A DNA stretch of 27,519 nt, taken from the NCBI GenBank assembly GCA_964373065.1, contig CAYJSJ010000017.1, forward strand, positions 1-27,519, read 5' to 3'. A program made the translations under genes and the position numbers. The notes below the pieces were generated by a model, which searched no databases, had not been told where the DNA came from, and was given only the letters and a program-made list of their open reading frames with translations. Every line of letters begins with the position of its first letter. Positions within the stretch are counted from its first letter, which is position 1. The DNA comes from CAYJSJ01 sp964373065. GTDB lineage: Bacteria; Patescibacteriota; Gracilibacteria; Peribacterales; Peribacteraceae. Shown here piece by piece: positions 1 to 7,572 of the stretch.

Positions 1-53
1 AATGGCATATAGAATATTATAACTTATATTTGATATTATGTCAATCTCTTCGC

Positions 54-644
54 CTACCTTCTTCTATTAAACATTTCGTTAATAGCTTTTGCGGCAGCAT
101 CGCTCGAATCTTTTGTTTTGGGTGCTTTTTGTGGAGGGAGTTTTTGGGGCTTTCCTTTCTCCGGCTTTCCCTTTGGCGGTTCCTCTATGGGGGCAGCAAG
201 TTCTATTGTTTCTTTGTTTTCCTCCGATAACAAGGGATTAAGTTCCGCGAGATCGTCCAATGTGATCAGTTTTTTGCTGTCATGCAGAGCTATTGCGTAT
301 GCAGCCATGTTGGCAACGCATGTGACAAACCTGTTAATTTTCCGTGTGGAGTTTTTTCCGTTTCGTTGAATCGCATCGTTGATGATCCTATGAAACTGGA
401 CACTCACACTCTGCATGGCATTTTTACATGCTGTCTCGGTGAGGTCCTTGCTATAAAAGATAGTCCGAATCCTACCTCTTATTCCCTTCGCACCTTCTGT
501 CAGCTCTTCCTGCACCGCCTCCGGAGATTCTATAAACCTTTGCAATTCTTCCGAAAGCTCGTCTGTGGGGTTTGCTTTCACGCTTGCGCACCATTGAGCA
601 AAATCGTCAGGTGATTGCCAATCGAGATCGCTCAGGATGCTCAT
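54..644 (-). CDS. Hypothetical protein with Lys/Pro-rich C-terminal tail
   Basis: This is a 196-residue protein that I do not recognise. The first 130 or so residues look alpha-helical and mixed-charge. Residues about 150-175 form a low-complexity stretch rich in Lys, Pro and Gly (repeats of the PKGKPEKGKPQK type), and the protein ends in a basic NRRR tail. There is no signal peptide or membrane segment, so it is probably cytoplasmic; the basic tail could contact nucleic acid or ribosomes, but that is a guess. The ATG at 644 is supported by a consensus TATAAT on the minus strand 11 nt upstream. The gene diverges from guaA across 74 bp. It is real by length, start context and non-overlap with other good genes, but its function is unknown. 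Confidence 0.7.
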   Translation of the reverse strand: MSILSDLDWQSPDDFAQWCASVKANPTDELSEELQRFIESPEAVQEELTEGAKGIRGRIRTIFYSKDLTETACKNAMQSVSVQFHRIINDAIQRNGKNSTRKINRFVTCVANMAAYAIALHDSKKLITLDDLAELNPLLSEENKETIELAAPIEEPPKGKPEKGKPQKLPPQKAPKTKDSSDAAAKAINEMFNRRR

Positions 645-655
645 AACAGTGGCGG

Positions 656-661
656 ATTATA
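656..661 (-). promoter_or_regulatory. Consensus -10 box (TATAAT) of the 54-644 gene
   Basis: On the minus strand a perfect TATAAT lies 11 nt before the ATG at 644, so transcription would start about 4 nt before the start codon. No convincing -35 hexamer is visible at 16-18 nt spacing. No Shine-Dalgarno sequence precedes the ATG, which fits a nearly leaderless mRNA. Confidence 0.55.
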
Positions 662-682
662 CTCCTACTTCTCCATGGGAAA

Positions 683-712
683 TTATCAATTTCGAAGTAA
701 AATGAGTACACT
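683..712 (+). promoter_or_regulatory. Putative guaA promoter, leaderless type
   Basis: TTATCA (683-688), an 18-nt spacer and TACACT (707-712) precede the guaA ATG by only 6 nt. The hexamers match the sigma-70 consensus at 4 of 6 positions each. The predicted start of transcription falls at or next to the ATG, and no ribosome binding site is present. Confidence 0.45.
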
Positions 713-718
713 TTCTCC

Positions 719-2521
719 ATGGAAAAGCGTCGCAGCGTCGTCATTCTGGATTTTGGCGGACAGTACGCTCACTTGATCGCGCGTCGCGTGCGGCAGTGCG
801 GGGTGTATAGCGAAATTAGAGATCCGATGACGCCGGCGAGCGAACTCAAAGACGTTGCGGGCATCATCCTCTCGGGCGGTCCGCAGAGTGTGTACGATTC
901 CAAGAGTCCCCAAGGGGATCTGAAGATTTTCGATCTGGGTATCCCTGTGCTCGGTATTTGCTACGGACTGCAGTGGATGGTTCATGGGCTTGGGGGAACG
1001 GTGGAGCAGGGGAAGGTGAAGGAGTATGGACGAGCAAAATTAAGAATGAAGAATGCCTGCCTGCCGGTCAGGCAGGATGCATTACGAATTACGAAAGATT
1101 TGCCAGCAGAGTTTACTGTGTGGATGTCGCACGGGGATGAGGCCATAAAATTGCCGCCAGGATTTGAACGGATAGGAACATCCGATGATTGTAAAAATGC
1201 GTTTATAGCAGATGCATCCCGCAACCTCTATGCTGTGCAATTTCATCCGGAAGTTGTGCATACCGAGTACGGACAAAAGATCATCGAGTCGTTTGTTGCT
1301 CTGTGCGATGCAACGCCATGGAGCATCACCAGTTATGTTGATCATGTAGGTGCTGAGGTACAGAAGATTGTCGGGGATCGAAATGTATTCATGCTCGTAT
1401 CCGGCGGCGTGGATTCTACGGTTGCTTTCGTACTTTTAAATATCGTACTCGGACCCGAGCGCGTGCAAGGGCTCTTCGTGGATACGGGACTCATGCGCAA
1501 AGATGAAGCGAAGGAGATCGACGATGCATTCAAACAACTCGGCATCAAAAATCTGCGCATCGAAGATGCATCCGACGAATTTTTTATGAATCTTGCAGGC
1601 GTGTATGACCCCGAAGAGAAGCGCAACATCATCGGTCGCACCTTTCTGGATGTTCAGAAGCGTGTCAGTACACAGATGGGGCTTCATCTCGAAGACGGTT
1701 GGATGCTGGGACAGGGGACCATCTACCCGGATACCATTGAAACAGGTGAGACAAAGAACGCCGACAGGATCAAAACGCACCATAACCGCATCGAAGAAAT
1801 CCAGAAGATGATGGAGGAGGGACTCGTCGTCGAACCGCTCCGCGATCTGTACAAGGACGAAGTGCGTATCCTTGGCGAGGAAATGGGTCTGCCGCATGAG
1901 CTCGTGTGGCGGCATCCATTCCCGGGGCCGGGGCTGGGGGTGAGGATTTTGTGCGCTGAAAGCGAATTGAAGATTGAAGATGGAAAATTGAAAATAGATT
2001 ACGGGCATACTGCCCTGCCTGTGTTGTCCGTTGGCGTGCAGGGTGATGGACGGAGCTATCGCCATGCACTTGCCCTCTTCAGCGACCGGAAATATCCCGA
2101 TGATTCCGCGTGGCATCTTGCGACTTCCATTCCGAACGCAGACAAGACATTCAATCGCGTGCTCTTCTGCACGTCGCATGCGTCGCCACCCGCGATCAAG
2201 TTCGTCCCGGGTTGCGTCACAAAAAAGCGTGCTGATCTTCTGCGCGAAGCGGATGCAATCGTCCTGTCGTTTCTCCGCGATGCAGATCTCTACGAGAAGA
2301 TCTGGCAGTTCCCCGTTGTCCTACTGCCGTTTGGAACGGAGGGTGGGGAGTCCTTGGTTCTTCGCCCAGTCGAAAGCCAAGAGGCGATGACGGCAAGCGC
2401 CGTAAAGCTCCCGCGGATCTTGCTCTCTGCCATGACGGCGATGCTTCTTTCTCTTGATGGTGTCGACATGGTGTTTTTGGATATGACCAATAAGCCGCCG
2501 GGGACGATTGAGTGGGAATAG
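719..2521 (+). CDS. guaA: GMP synthase (glutamine-hydrolysing), long eukaryote-like form
   Basis: This enzyme converts XMP to GMP using ATP and glutamine, the last step of guanylate synthesis. The N-terminal class I amidotransferase domain (about 1-200) has ILSGGP, the nucleophile motif GICYG and the HPE triad end (QFHPEV). The ATP-pyrophosphatase P-loop is LVSGGVDST (about residue 227), followed by GQGTIYPDTIE and the HPFPGPGLGVRI signature. The C-terminal part is much longer than in E. coli GuaA (525 aa): after VRILCAE it carries an extra segment with SVGVQGDGRSY and NRVLF, then LLREADA, LRPVES and KPPGTIEWE. From memory this order matches the human enzyme rather than short bacterial GuaA. 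Two low-complexity stretches (about residues 106-125 and 420-436) look like DNA insertions read in frame. The ATG at 719 sits 6 nt after a -10-like box. Confidence 0.96.
   Translation: MEKRRSVVILDFGGQYAHLIARRVRQCGVYSEIRDPMTPASELKDVAGIILSGGPQSVYDSKSPQGDLKIFDLGIPVLGICYGLQWMVHGLGGTVEQGKVKEYGRAKLRMKNACLPVRQDALRITKDLPAEFTVWMSHGDEAIKLPPGFERIGTSDDCKNAFIADASRNLYAVQFHPEVVHTEYGQKIIESFVALCDATPWSITSYVDHVGAEVQKIVGDRNVFMLVSGGVDSTVAFVLLNIVLGPERVQGLFVDTGLMRKDEAKEIDDAFKQLGIKNLRIEDASDEFFMNLAGVYDPEEKRNIIGRTFLDVQKRVSTQMGLHLEDGWMLGQGTIYPDTIETGETKNADRIKTHHNRIEEIQKMMEEGLVVEPLRDLYKDEVRILGEEMGLPHELVWRHPFPGPGLGVRILCAESELKIEDGKLKIDYGHTALPVLSVGVQGDGRSYRHALALFSDRKYPDDSAWHLATSIPNADKTFNRVLFCTSHASPPAIKFVPGCVTKKRADLLREADAIVLSFLRDADLYEKIWQFPVVLLPFGTEGGESLVLRPVESQEAMTASAVKLPRILLSAMTAMLLSLDGVDMVFLDMTNKPPGTIEWE
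1056..1076 (+). repeat. Palindromic repeat inserted in frame in guaA
   Basis: CCTGCCTG and CAGGCAGG form a perfect 8-bp stem with a 5-nt loop. The element encodes the residues CLPVRQ inside the guaA amidotransferase domain, between the conserved EYGRA and FTVWMSHGD segments, where family members have about eight fewer residues. I recall similar palindromes as dispersed repeats in CPR genomes; only one copy is present here. Confidence 0.6.
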
Positions 2522-2577
2522 GGGAAATGGGGAAATGGTGAATACATTTTTTATACAATAACTGTCAATGTCTATTG

Positions 2578-2603
2578 GGTAACACGTAGGTGCTCGCCTC
2601 GTT
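2578..2603 (+). promoter_or_regulatory. Predicted ECF sigma promoter upstream of the sigma gene
   Basis: GGTAAC (2578-2583), a 16-nt spacer and CGTT (2600-2603, continuing as CGTTTC) match the layout of ECF promoters such as those of Bacillus SigX and SigW (TGWAAC, N16-17, CGWC or CGTA). The same elements with identical spacing recur at 3253-3278 before the anti-sigma gene. This suggests that the sigma factor transcribes its own gene. The 5' UTR to the GTG at 2650 would be about 38 nt. Confidence 0.6.
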
Positions 2604-2649
2604 TCTATAGTAGAATCGTTTTGTTTTCTTTACCTTTCATCATCTCTAC

Positions 2650-3237
2650 GTGGATTCCAAAGTCGATATCCATCAGCTTGTCCTCCCCGAGTACGTCCGT
2701 CGCGCTCAGGAGGGGGATACCGAGGCGTTTGCCAAGATCTACGATCTGTTCTTTCTGCAGGTCTACCGTTATACGGCATTCCGCGTTCCGCGGGAGGCTG
2801 CCGAAGACATCGTCGCAGACATCTTTGTAAAGACTTGGGAAAAGCTCCACACCTACACTCCTCGCAAGAATGTTCCGTTCGCCGCGTGGCTCTTTCGCAT
2901 TGCGCGTCATACGGTGATCGATGCCTACCGCACGCACCGCGGGTTCGAGGAAGTGCCGGAGGAACTGGCAGACGGCGATATGTTCAATCGTGCCGACACC
3001 AAGCTCGGCCGTGACGAAATGCTCCACATGGTGAATACGGCCATGGATGCCCTACCGGATCGTTATCGTGAAATCCTTCTCCTTTCCTATATGGCAGAGC
3101 TTCCCCACGGTGAAATCGGCCGCGTCCTCCGGATGAGCGAGGGAGCGGTACGTATTCTCAAGCATCGGGCGCTCAAAAAGCTCGAAGGACTGCTCCCGGA
3201 GAACATACGAGAATACCGTGCCGTTTATGCAGCGTAG
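2650..3237 (+). CDS. ECF-type RNA polymerase sigma factor
   Basis: This 195-residue protein has the two conserved domains of extracytoplasmic-function sigma factors. Region 2 (about 25-95) contains YDLFFLQVYRYTAFRV, the acidic AEDIVADIFVKTWEKL helix and FAAWLFRIARHTVID, which contact core polymerase and the -10 element. Region 4 (about 130-182) contains ALPDRYREILLLSY and the helix-turn-helix GEIGRVLRMSEGAVRILKHRALKKL, which reads the -35 element. There is no region 1.1 or 3. Translation starts at a GTG; no in-frame ATG and no Shine-Dalgarno sequence lie upstream. The gene is followed after 54 nt by its probable anti-sigma factor, and ECF-type promoters precede both genes, so the pair is probably autoregulated. 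The stimulus cannot be read from the sequence. Confidence 0.93.
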   Translation: MDSKVDIHQLVLPEYVRRAQEGDTEAFAKIYDLFFLQVYRYTAFRVPREAAEDIVADIFVKTWEKLHTYTPRKNVPFAAWLFRIARHTVIDAYRTHRGFEEVPEELADGDMFNRADTKLGRDEMLHMVNTAMDALPDRYREILLLSYMAELPHGEIGRVLRMSEGAVRILKHRALKKLEGLLPENIREYRAVYAA

Positions 3238-3252
3238 ATTTATCACTTTATT

Positions 3253-3278
3253 TGTAACGAAAGCCACATTCCATCGTT
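3253..3278 (+). promoter_or_regulatory. Predicted ECF sigma promoter upstream of the anti-sigma gene
   Basis: TGTAAC (3253-3258), a 16-nt spacer and CGTT (3275-3278, continuing as CGTTTC) repeat the elements and exact spacing of the site at 2578-2603. Transcription would begin around 3285, at or a few bases before the TTG/ATG start of the anti-sigma gene, so this transcript would be leaderless. The copy lies in the 54-bp gap between the sigma and anti-sigma genes. Confidence 0.6.
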
Positions 3279-3291
3279 TCGAACATTGCAC

Positions 3292-5214
3292 ATGCACGAC
3301 GAATCATTCCTGACCGGCCTACGCAATACCATCCGCCCACGTGCCGGTGCAAAGGCTCGCGTTCGTGCATCTGTGCATGCGAGCATAACGGCTGACAATC
3401 GGTTTTTTACAGAAATTGCTCGTGCAGTCACTCCAGATCCGGTGGCGCGCAGGGGGGTTTGGAGCCGCATTGTACCGTTTATTACACTGCCTCATGTCGC
3501 CACCTTCGAAAGGATCGCTGGCACGTTGCGGCCGGGCGAACGGTTTCGGCAGGAACTGAAGATGCGCCTTCTCCGCACCATCCGCACTCCCGTGGAGGCG
3601 GTGGCGTACAGTTCACAAGTTCTTAAGTGGTCCGCGGCCTTCGTACTTTTCGGTCTTCTTGTACGTCTCAGTCCTTTTCTCTTTATCGCTGCTCCCACGA
3701 TCGCGCAGTCACAGGCAATGCTGGTTCCCACGCGCGGCGAAGTTTCGGTATCGATCGGCGGACTGTGGCAGAATGTAGAGCGAGATCTTGCACTGGAGCC
3801 GGGCATGAAGCTTCGTACGCATGACGGCGAGGCAAGCATTATTTTAAACGATGACGGTGTTGTGCGTCTGGATGCAGAGACGACGGTGGAAATCAATGAT
3901 CTCACCGATCGATTGGAGCCGGCATCCGACATCGTTTCGAGCATCACGCTCTACGCCGGTCGTATTTGGCTCCAGGGACTCACTTCTCCGCAGCTACGGG
4001 GCATCACGGTGACGACGCGCTACGGTCAGGTGACGGTCAACGAAGGCAGCCTCAGTATTGTCCAAAATGACACAGTGGATGTGGAAGTCTACGACAGGAG
4101 TGCTACGGTACAGATGAGAGGGGCGCAGACATTTCTGGCAGCAGGCGAACGCACACGCCTTTCTGAAGAGAATGTGCTGCTCGTGAAAAAGATTCCTGCA
4201 CAGTGGTATCAGTATGCGTGGGCAGACCAGAACCTTAAGCGTGATGCGGTACATCGCCACGATATTGCTCAATTGCAGCATGAGCGAAGAATCGCGCAGG
4301 CAGGCATTCTGTCGACATCGCGGCTCTATCCCGTTAAACGGCTAGCCGAACGCATGGATGTTCTCCTGACATTCGGGCAGCAATCCAAAGTGCAGAAGCG
4401 TTTGCAACTTGCGGAAACTCGTCTCAATGAAGCTGCTGCGCTTATTTATGAGGGTCACGCAGCCGATACGGAACTTGCGGAATACAGAGAGACGCTCCAG
4501 AGCATCGCGGAAAATAACGAAAGCCTTGCAACGTTTCTTGTCGCGCGGGCGATCGCCCAGTCCACCGCGCAAATGGCAGCGGCACTCCCCGGCGATGAAT
4601 CGTACGTTATTAAAAAGACGGTGCTTGAGACAAGTGCCAATCTCCAAAACTCCGTTGTGCGGAACGAAAATGCGCAAGGATCACTGCTTCTCGACGGCCT
4701 CGCTGTCATGTTGAAAGCCGCCGATCAGGGTAATACGGATCTCGTGCGTTCCGTCTGGTCGGATCTCCATCCGTACCTTCTGATCGTGGAAGACGAAAGC
4801 ATGGTGCTCAGTCCTGCTATGCATAAGGAGGCGATTACGCTGCTCTCGTTCCTTGCGACGTCGCTCCATCTGGCCAACAGCCGCGGCGTCGCTATTGATC
4901 CGGAGCTTCTCGACGACATCGCGGGGTACCTGCCTGTGGAGTCCGGTGCTACGGAGGTAGTGCTTCTTTCCGAAGAAGAAATCATGCAGATCGTGCAGGG
5001 GATTCGTGAAAGAATCTTTACCTACAACATGACGCAGCCCCGATTGAATCAGTTTATCGCCGAATTACGATTACTCGGAAACCACCCCGATCTGGGACGT
5101 ATTCTGCGCAGGCTCGCCGTCGTTCTTCCCGAAGGGCCGGAGGAGTTCCCCGAACGCGTGTACAAGGAAATCGTAAAACTACGGTGGGAGAAGACATCCG
5201 GAGAGGTGATTTGA
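3292..5214 (+). CDS. Membrane-anchored anti-sigma factor with FecR domain
   Basis: This protein of about 640 residues probably controls the sigma factor encoded just upstream. The cytoplasmic N-terminus (about 1-110) is basic and helical and contains a stretch (RQELKMRLLRTIRTP) like the segment preceding the membrane span in FecR/DUF5667-type anti-sigma proteins. One transmembrane helix follows (about 113-135, WSAAFVLFGLLVRLSPFLFI). The next 110 or so residues form a FecR-like beta domain: GEVSVSIGGLWQNV, a long MKLRTHDGEASIILNDDG run, and ITVTTRYGQVTVNEG. The remaining 350 or so residues are helical, consistent with a sensory or coiled-coil extracytoplasmic region. I chose the ATG at 3292; a TTG two codons upstream is also possible. 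It has its own ECF-type promoter. The anti-sigma role is inferred from domain order and neighbour. Confidence 0.85.
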   Translation: MHDESFLTGLRNTIRPRAGAKARVRASVHASITADNRFFTEIARAVTPDPVARRGVWSRIVPFITLPHVATFERIAGTLRPGERFRQELKMRLLRTIRTPVEAVAYSSQVLKWSAAFVLFGLLVRLSPFLFIAAPTIAQSQAMLVPTRGEVSVSIGGLWQNVERDLALEPGMKLRTHDGEASIILNDDGVVRLDAETTVEINDLTDRLEPASDIVSSITLYAGRIWLQGLTSPQLRGITVTTRYGQVTVNEGSLSIVQNDTVDVEVYDRSATVQMRGAQTFLAAGERTRLSEENVLLVKKIPAQWYQYAWADQNLKRDAVHRHDIAQLQHERRIAQAGILSTSRLYPVKRLAERMDVLLTFGQQSKVQKRLQLAETRLNEAAALIYEGHAADTELAEYRETLQSIAENNESLATFLVARAIAQSTAQMAAALPGDESYVIKKTVLETSANLQNSVVRNENAQGSLLLDGLAVMLKAADQGNTDLVRSVWSDLHPYLLIVEDESMVLSPAMHKEAITLLSFLATSLHLANSRGVAIDPELLDDIAGYLPVESGATEVVLLSEEEIMQIVQGIRERIFTYNMTQPRLNQFIAELRLLGNHPDLGRILRRLAVVLPEGPEEFPERVYKEIVKLRWEKTSGEVI

Positions 5215-5254
5215 TGCTTGACGCCGTTTCCGCAGCGTCGCAGACTGGTCGCCA

Positions 5255-5815
5255 ATGTACATTCTTACAGATCTCAAGCCCGGCAGAGCCATTCAGATGG
5301 ATGGAACGCCGTACCTTATCGTTGCTTCGCAGTTCGGGCGCAAGAGCCAGAGCAAGGCAAACATGCAGTGTAAGCTTAAAAACTTAAAGACAGGTGCGAT
5401 CATTGCGCATAACTTCCAAGGGAGCGAAAAAGTGGAACCGGCAGATGTGGGATTTCGAAAAGTGCAGTATCTCTACAGTGACCAGACGGGAATGACATTC
5501 ATGGACATGAATTCCTACGACCAGTTTACCCTTGGTACAGAGGTGGTTGGTGATGCCAAGGATTTCCTCGTAGAAGGCCAGGAATGCAACGCGATGGTGT
5601 TTGAAGAGCTTCCCATCGGTATACAACTGCCGTCGACGGTCAATTTGAAAATACGCGAGACGATTCCCGGTGTAAAAGGGGATACCGCAACAGGCGGCAC
5701 AAAACCTGCAACACTGGAATCGGGATTCACCGTGAGTGTCCCGCTATTTTTGAATGAAGGAGATACGGTGAAAGTGAATACGGAGACGGGGGCGTATATG
5801 GCGCGAGCTTCATAA
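5255..5815 (+). CDS. efp: Translation elongation factor P
   Basis: EF-P binds between the P and E sites of the ribosome and relieves stalling at consecutive prolines. All three domains are present in 186 residues: the KOW-like N-terminal domain (DLKPGRAIQMDGTPY), the middle OB domain, and the C-terminal OB domain with the conserved IPGVKGDTATGGTKPATLESG run. The tip loop reads FGRKSQSKANMQ. An ungapped alignment with E. coli EF-P (FVKPGKGQAFAR) puts Gln32 where the modified Lys34 normally sits, so the usual lysine or arginine is absent at the tip. No EpmA/EpmB- or EarP-like gene is present in the window. The gene lies 40 nt after the anti-sigma gene and may be cotranscribed. No Shine-Dalgarno sequence is seen. 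Confidence 0.95.
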   Translation: MYILTDLKPGRAIQMDGTPYLIVASQFGRKSQSKANMQCKLKNLKTGAIIAHNFQGSEKVEPADVGFRKVQYLYSDQTGMTFMDMNSYDQFTLGTEVVGDAKDFLVEGQECNAMVFEELPIGIQLPSTVNLKIRETIPGVKGDTATGGTKPATLESGFTVSVPLFLNEGDTVKVNTETGAYMARAS

Positions 5816-5840
5816 AGGGCAAAACGACTACGGCAAGATC

Positions 5841-6065
5841 TTACCCGAAGACCCGTAGATCCTTGATCAATTGTTTGATATCACCGAGCTCCAAACGCGT
5901 TTCGGCAAATCTGCTATCAATAGCTTCAAATCTTCTATCAATATCTTTAAATCTTCTATCAATATCTTCAAATCGTCTATCAACATCTTCAAATCTCCGA
6001 TTCATATCATCCTTAAGATCTTTGAGGAGACTTAAGACCAACGGTTGAAATTCCGCCTGTTCCAT
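5841..6065 (-). CDS. Small coiled-coil protein with heptad repeats
   Basis: This 74-residue peptide is dominated by near-identical heptads of the form RRFEDID (RRFEDVD, RRFEDID, RRFKDID, RRFEAID, SRFAETR), encoded by four 21-bp tandem DNA units. The pattern predicts one long amphipathic helix that oligomerises as a coiled coil. The N-terminus (MEQAEFQPLVLSLLKDLKDDM) looks like a helical cap. Similar short DRRFE-repeat proteins are common in bacteria and are usually annotated as hypothetical. The gene follows gatB by 35 nt on the same strand and converges on efp. A weak TATACG lies 11 nt before its ATG. Function unknown. Confidence 0.65.
   Translation of the reverse strand: MEQAEFQPLVLSLLKDLKDDMNRRFEDVDRRFEDIDRRFKDIDRRFEAIDSRFAETRLELGDIKQLIKDLRVFG
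5911..5994 (+). repeat. Four 21-bp tandem repeats encoding heptads
   Basis: The units run 5911-5931, 5932-5952, 5953-5973 and 5974-5994 and share the core CTATCAAYATCTTYAAAT. Each encodes one heptad of the coiled-coil peptide on the minus strand. The array is likely to expand or contract by slippage. Confidence 0.8.
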
Positions 6066-6100
6066 AGGTGATCAATCGTATACCTTTCTACAGAAATGTG

Positions 6101-7543
6101 TCAAATTTTTCTTCGCAGAATTGTATTCACCTTCGCAGGATCCGCTTGCCCTTTACTCTCTTTCATCACCCACCCGACGAGGGTGCCGAGGGCAGCCTCT
6201 TTTCCGGCTTTGTAAGACTCAATCGCTTTTGGATTTTCCGCAATGGCTTCATCGACCAGATGTTCAATCGCACCACTATCCATAATCTGTTTCATGCCTT
6301 TTTCTTCGATGATGGTCGATGCATTTTTTCCCGTAGCCACCATTTCTTCTAAAACTTCCTTCCCTGCATTTCCGGAGATCGTTCCGTCATCGATCCTCTC
6401 GATGAGTTCCAACATAGCATCCACACCGGGTCCTTCGGAGATGTCTTTCTCTGCGGCGTTCAAGAATCCGAGCAGTTGTGTGAGAACCACAGAACTAGCC
6501 CGCTTAGCGTCGCCTGTTTTCTTTCGTACCGCTTCGAAGAGTGTGCGCAGAGCTCCTTGATCGATCAGTTGCAATGCCTGCTTTGCATCCAGGCCCATCT
6601 TCCTATACTCCTCTTTGAGTGCCCGAGGCAGTGCGGGCAGAGCTGCTTGCAGCGATTCGATATCTTTTTTCGTACATTGCAGGGGTGGGATATCGGGTTC
6701 CGGAAAGTACCGGTAATCGTCCGCGGTTTCTTTGTCGCGGAGCATGCGTGTCTTTTCTTCATCATCTTGCCAGCCGACTGTAATGTCGCCCTTCAGAGGT
6801 CCGTTCGTTTCTTCCCAGAGCTTCCGGAGACGCTTTTCCTCATATAGCAGCGCTTTTTCGAGGGACTTAAACGAGTTTAAGTTCTTGATCTCGCTCCGAG
6901 GATTGAGCTTTTTTGAGCCTTTTTTTCGCAGGGAAATCGACGCATCGAATCGCATCATGCCTTTGAACATGTCTGCTTCCGAGGAATTCACGGCGATCAG
7001 AATCCTCCGCAGTTCTTGCGCGAATGCTACAGCTTCCTCTGCACTCCGGAGGTCGGGTTCCGTCACGATCTCCATGAGCGGCGTTCCGGCGCGGTTAAAG
7101 TCACAAAGCGTCCTTGATCCGCGGTGCGTCAGCTTTCCGGCGTCATTTTCCATGTGCAATCGCGTGATGCCGCAGGATTTGGTTTCTTCCGTGTGCTTCG
7201 CTGCATCGGCAACATCGAATGTCACAGATCCGCGGCTTGCGAGCGGGAAGTCGTACTGCGAAATTTGGAACCCCGAAGGGAGATCCGGGTAGAAGTAGTG
7301 CTTGCGGTCGAAATGGCTGTGAGCGTTCACGGTGCACCCGAGAGCTAGGGCGGCCTTGATCGCCTTTTCAATTGCTACTGTATTGGGAGCGGGAAGCGTA
7401 CCCGGGTGACCCATGCACACGGGGCAGATGGTCGTATTCGGGACTTTGCCAAATGCATCGTTATCGCATCCGCAGAACATCTTCGTTTTGGTGTTCATCT
7501 GGGCGTGGACCTCGAGGCCAATGATGACTTCTAGATCTTGCAT
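6101..7543 (-). CDS. gatB: Asp/Glu-tRNA amidotransferase subunit B
   Basis: GatB is the tRNA-binding and kinase subunit of GatCAB, which converts Glu-tRNA(Gln) and Asp-tRNA(Asn) to Gln-tRNA and Asn-tRNA. The 480-residue product shows the family signatures: IIGLEVHAQMNTKTKMFCGC at the start, the Cys pairs CGC and CPVCMGHPGTLP, HFDRKHYFYPDLPSGFQISQ, RLHMENDAGKL, DFNRAGTPLMEIVTEPDL and YRYFPEPDIPP. The C-terminal helical and tail domains end with VGWVMKES and ADPAKVNTILRRKI. I start at the ATG at 7543 because the family begins just before IIGLEVH and a TATACT box lies 7 nt upstream. A GTG at 7576, overlapping the def stop as GTGA, would add 11 residues. gatA and gatC are not in the window. Confidence 0.96.
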   Translation of the reverse strand: MQDLEVIIGLEVHAQMNTKTKMFCGCDNDAFGKVPNTTICPVCMGHPGTLPAPNTVAIEKAIKAALALGCTVNAHSHFDRKHYFYPDLPSGFQISQYDFPLASRGSVTFDVADAAKHTEETKSCGITRLHMENDAGKLTHRGSRTLCDFNRAGTPLMEIVTEPDLRSAEEAVAFAQELRRILIAVNSSEADMFKGMMRFDASISLRKKGSKKLNPRSEIKNLNSFKSLEKALLYEEKRLRKLWEETNGPLKGDITVGWQDDEEKTRMLRDKETADDYRYFPEPDIPPLQCTKKDIESLQAALPALPRALKEEYRKMGLDAKQALQLIDQGALRTLFEAVRKKTGDAKRASSVVLTQLLGFLNAAEKDISEGPGVDAMLELIERIDDGTISGNAGKEVLEEMVATGKNASTIIEEKGMKQIMDSGAIEHLVDEAIAENPKAIESYKAGKEAALGTLVGWVMKESKGQADPAKVNTILRRKI

Positions 7544-7550
7544 CGGTGTG

Positions 7551-7556
7551 AGTATA
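7551..7556 (-). promoter_or_regulatory. -10 box (TATACT) just upstream of gatB
   Basis: On the minus strand TATACTCACAC runs up to 2 nt before the gatB ATG, with 7 nt between the hexamer and the ATG. The same 11-mer precedes the GIY-YIG gene at 25760 with the same spacing. No clear -35 is seen. Confidence 0.4.
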
Positions 7557-7572
7557 TCGGAAGAACGGAGTA

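Noticed and set aside
1436..2179. Long minus-strand open frame of 247 codons
   Set aside because: It lies wholly inside guaA on the opposite strand and its translation has no recognisable motif.
5911..5994. Possible CRISPR-like array
   Set aside because: The units are contiguous 21-bp coding repeats without spacers.
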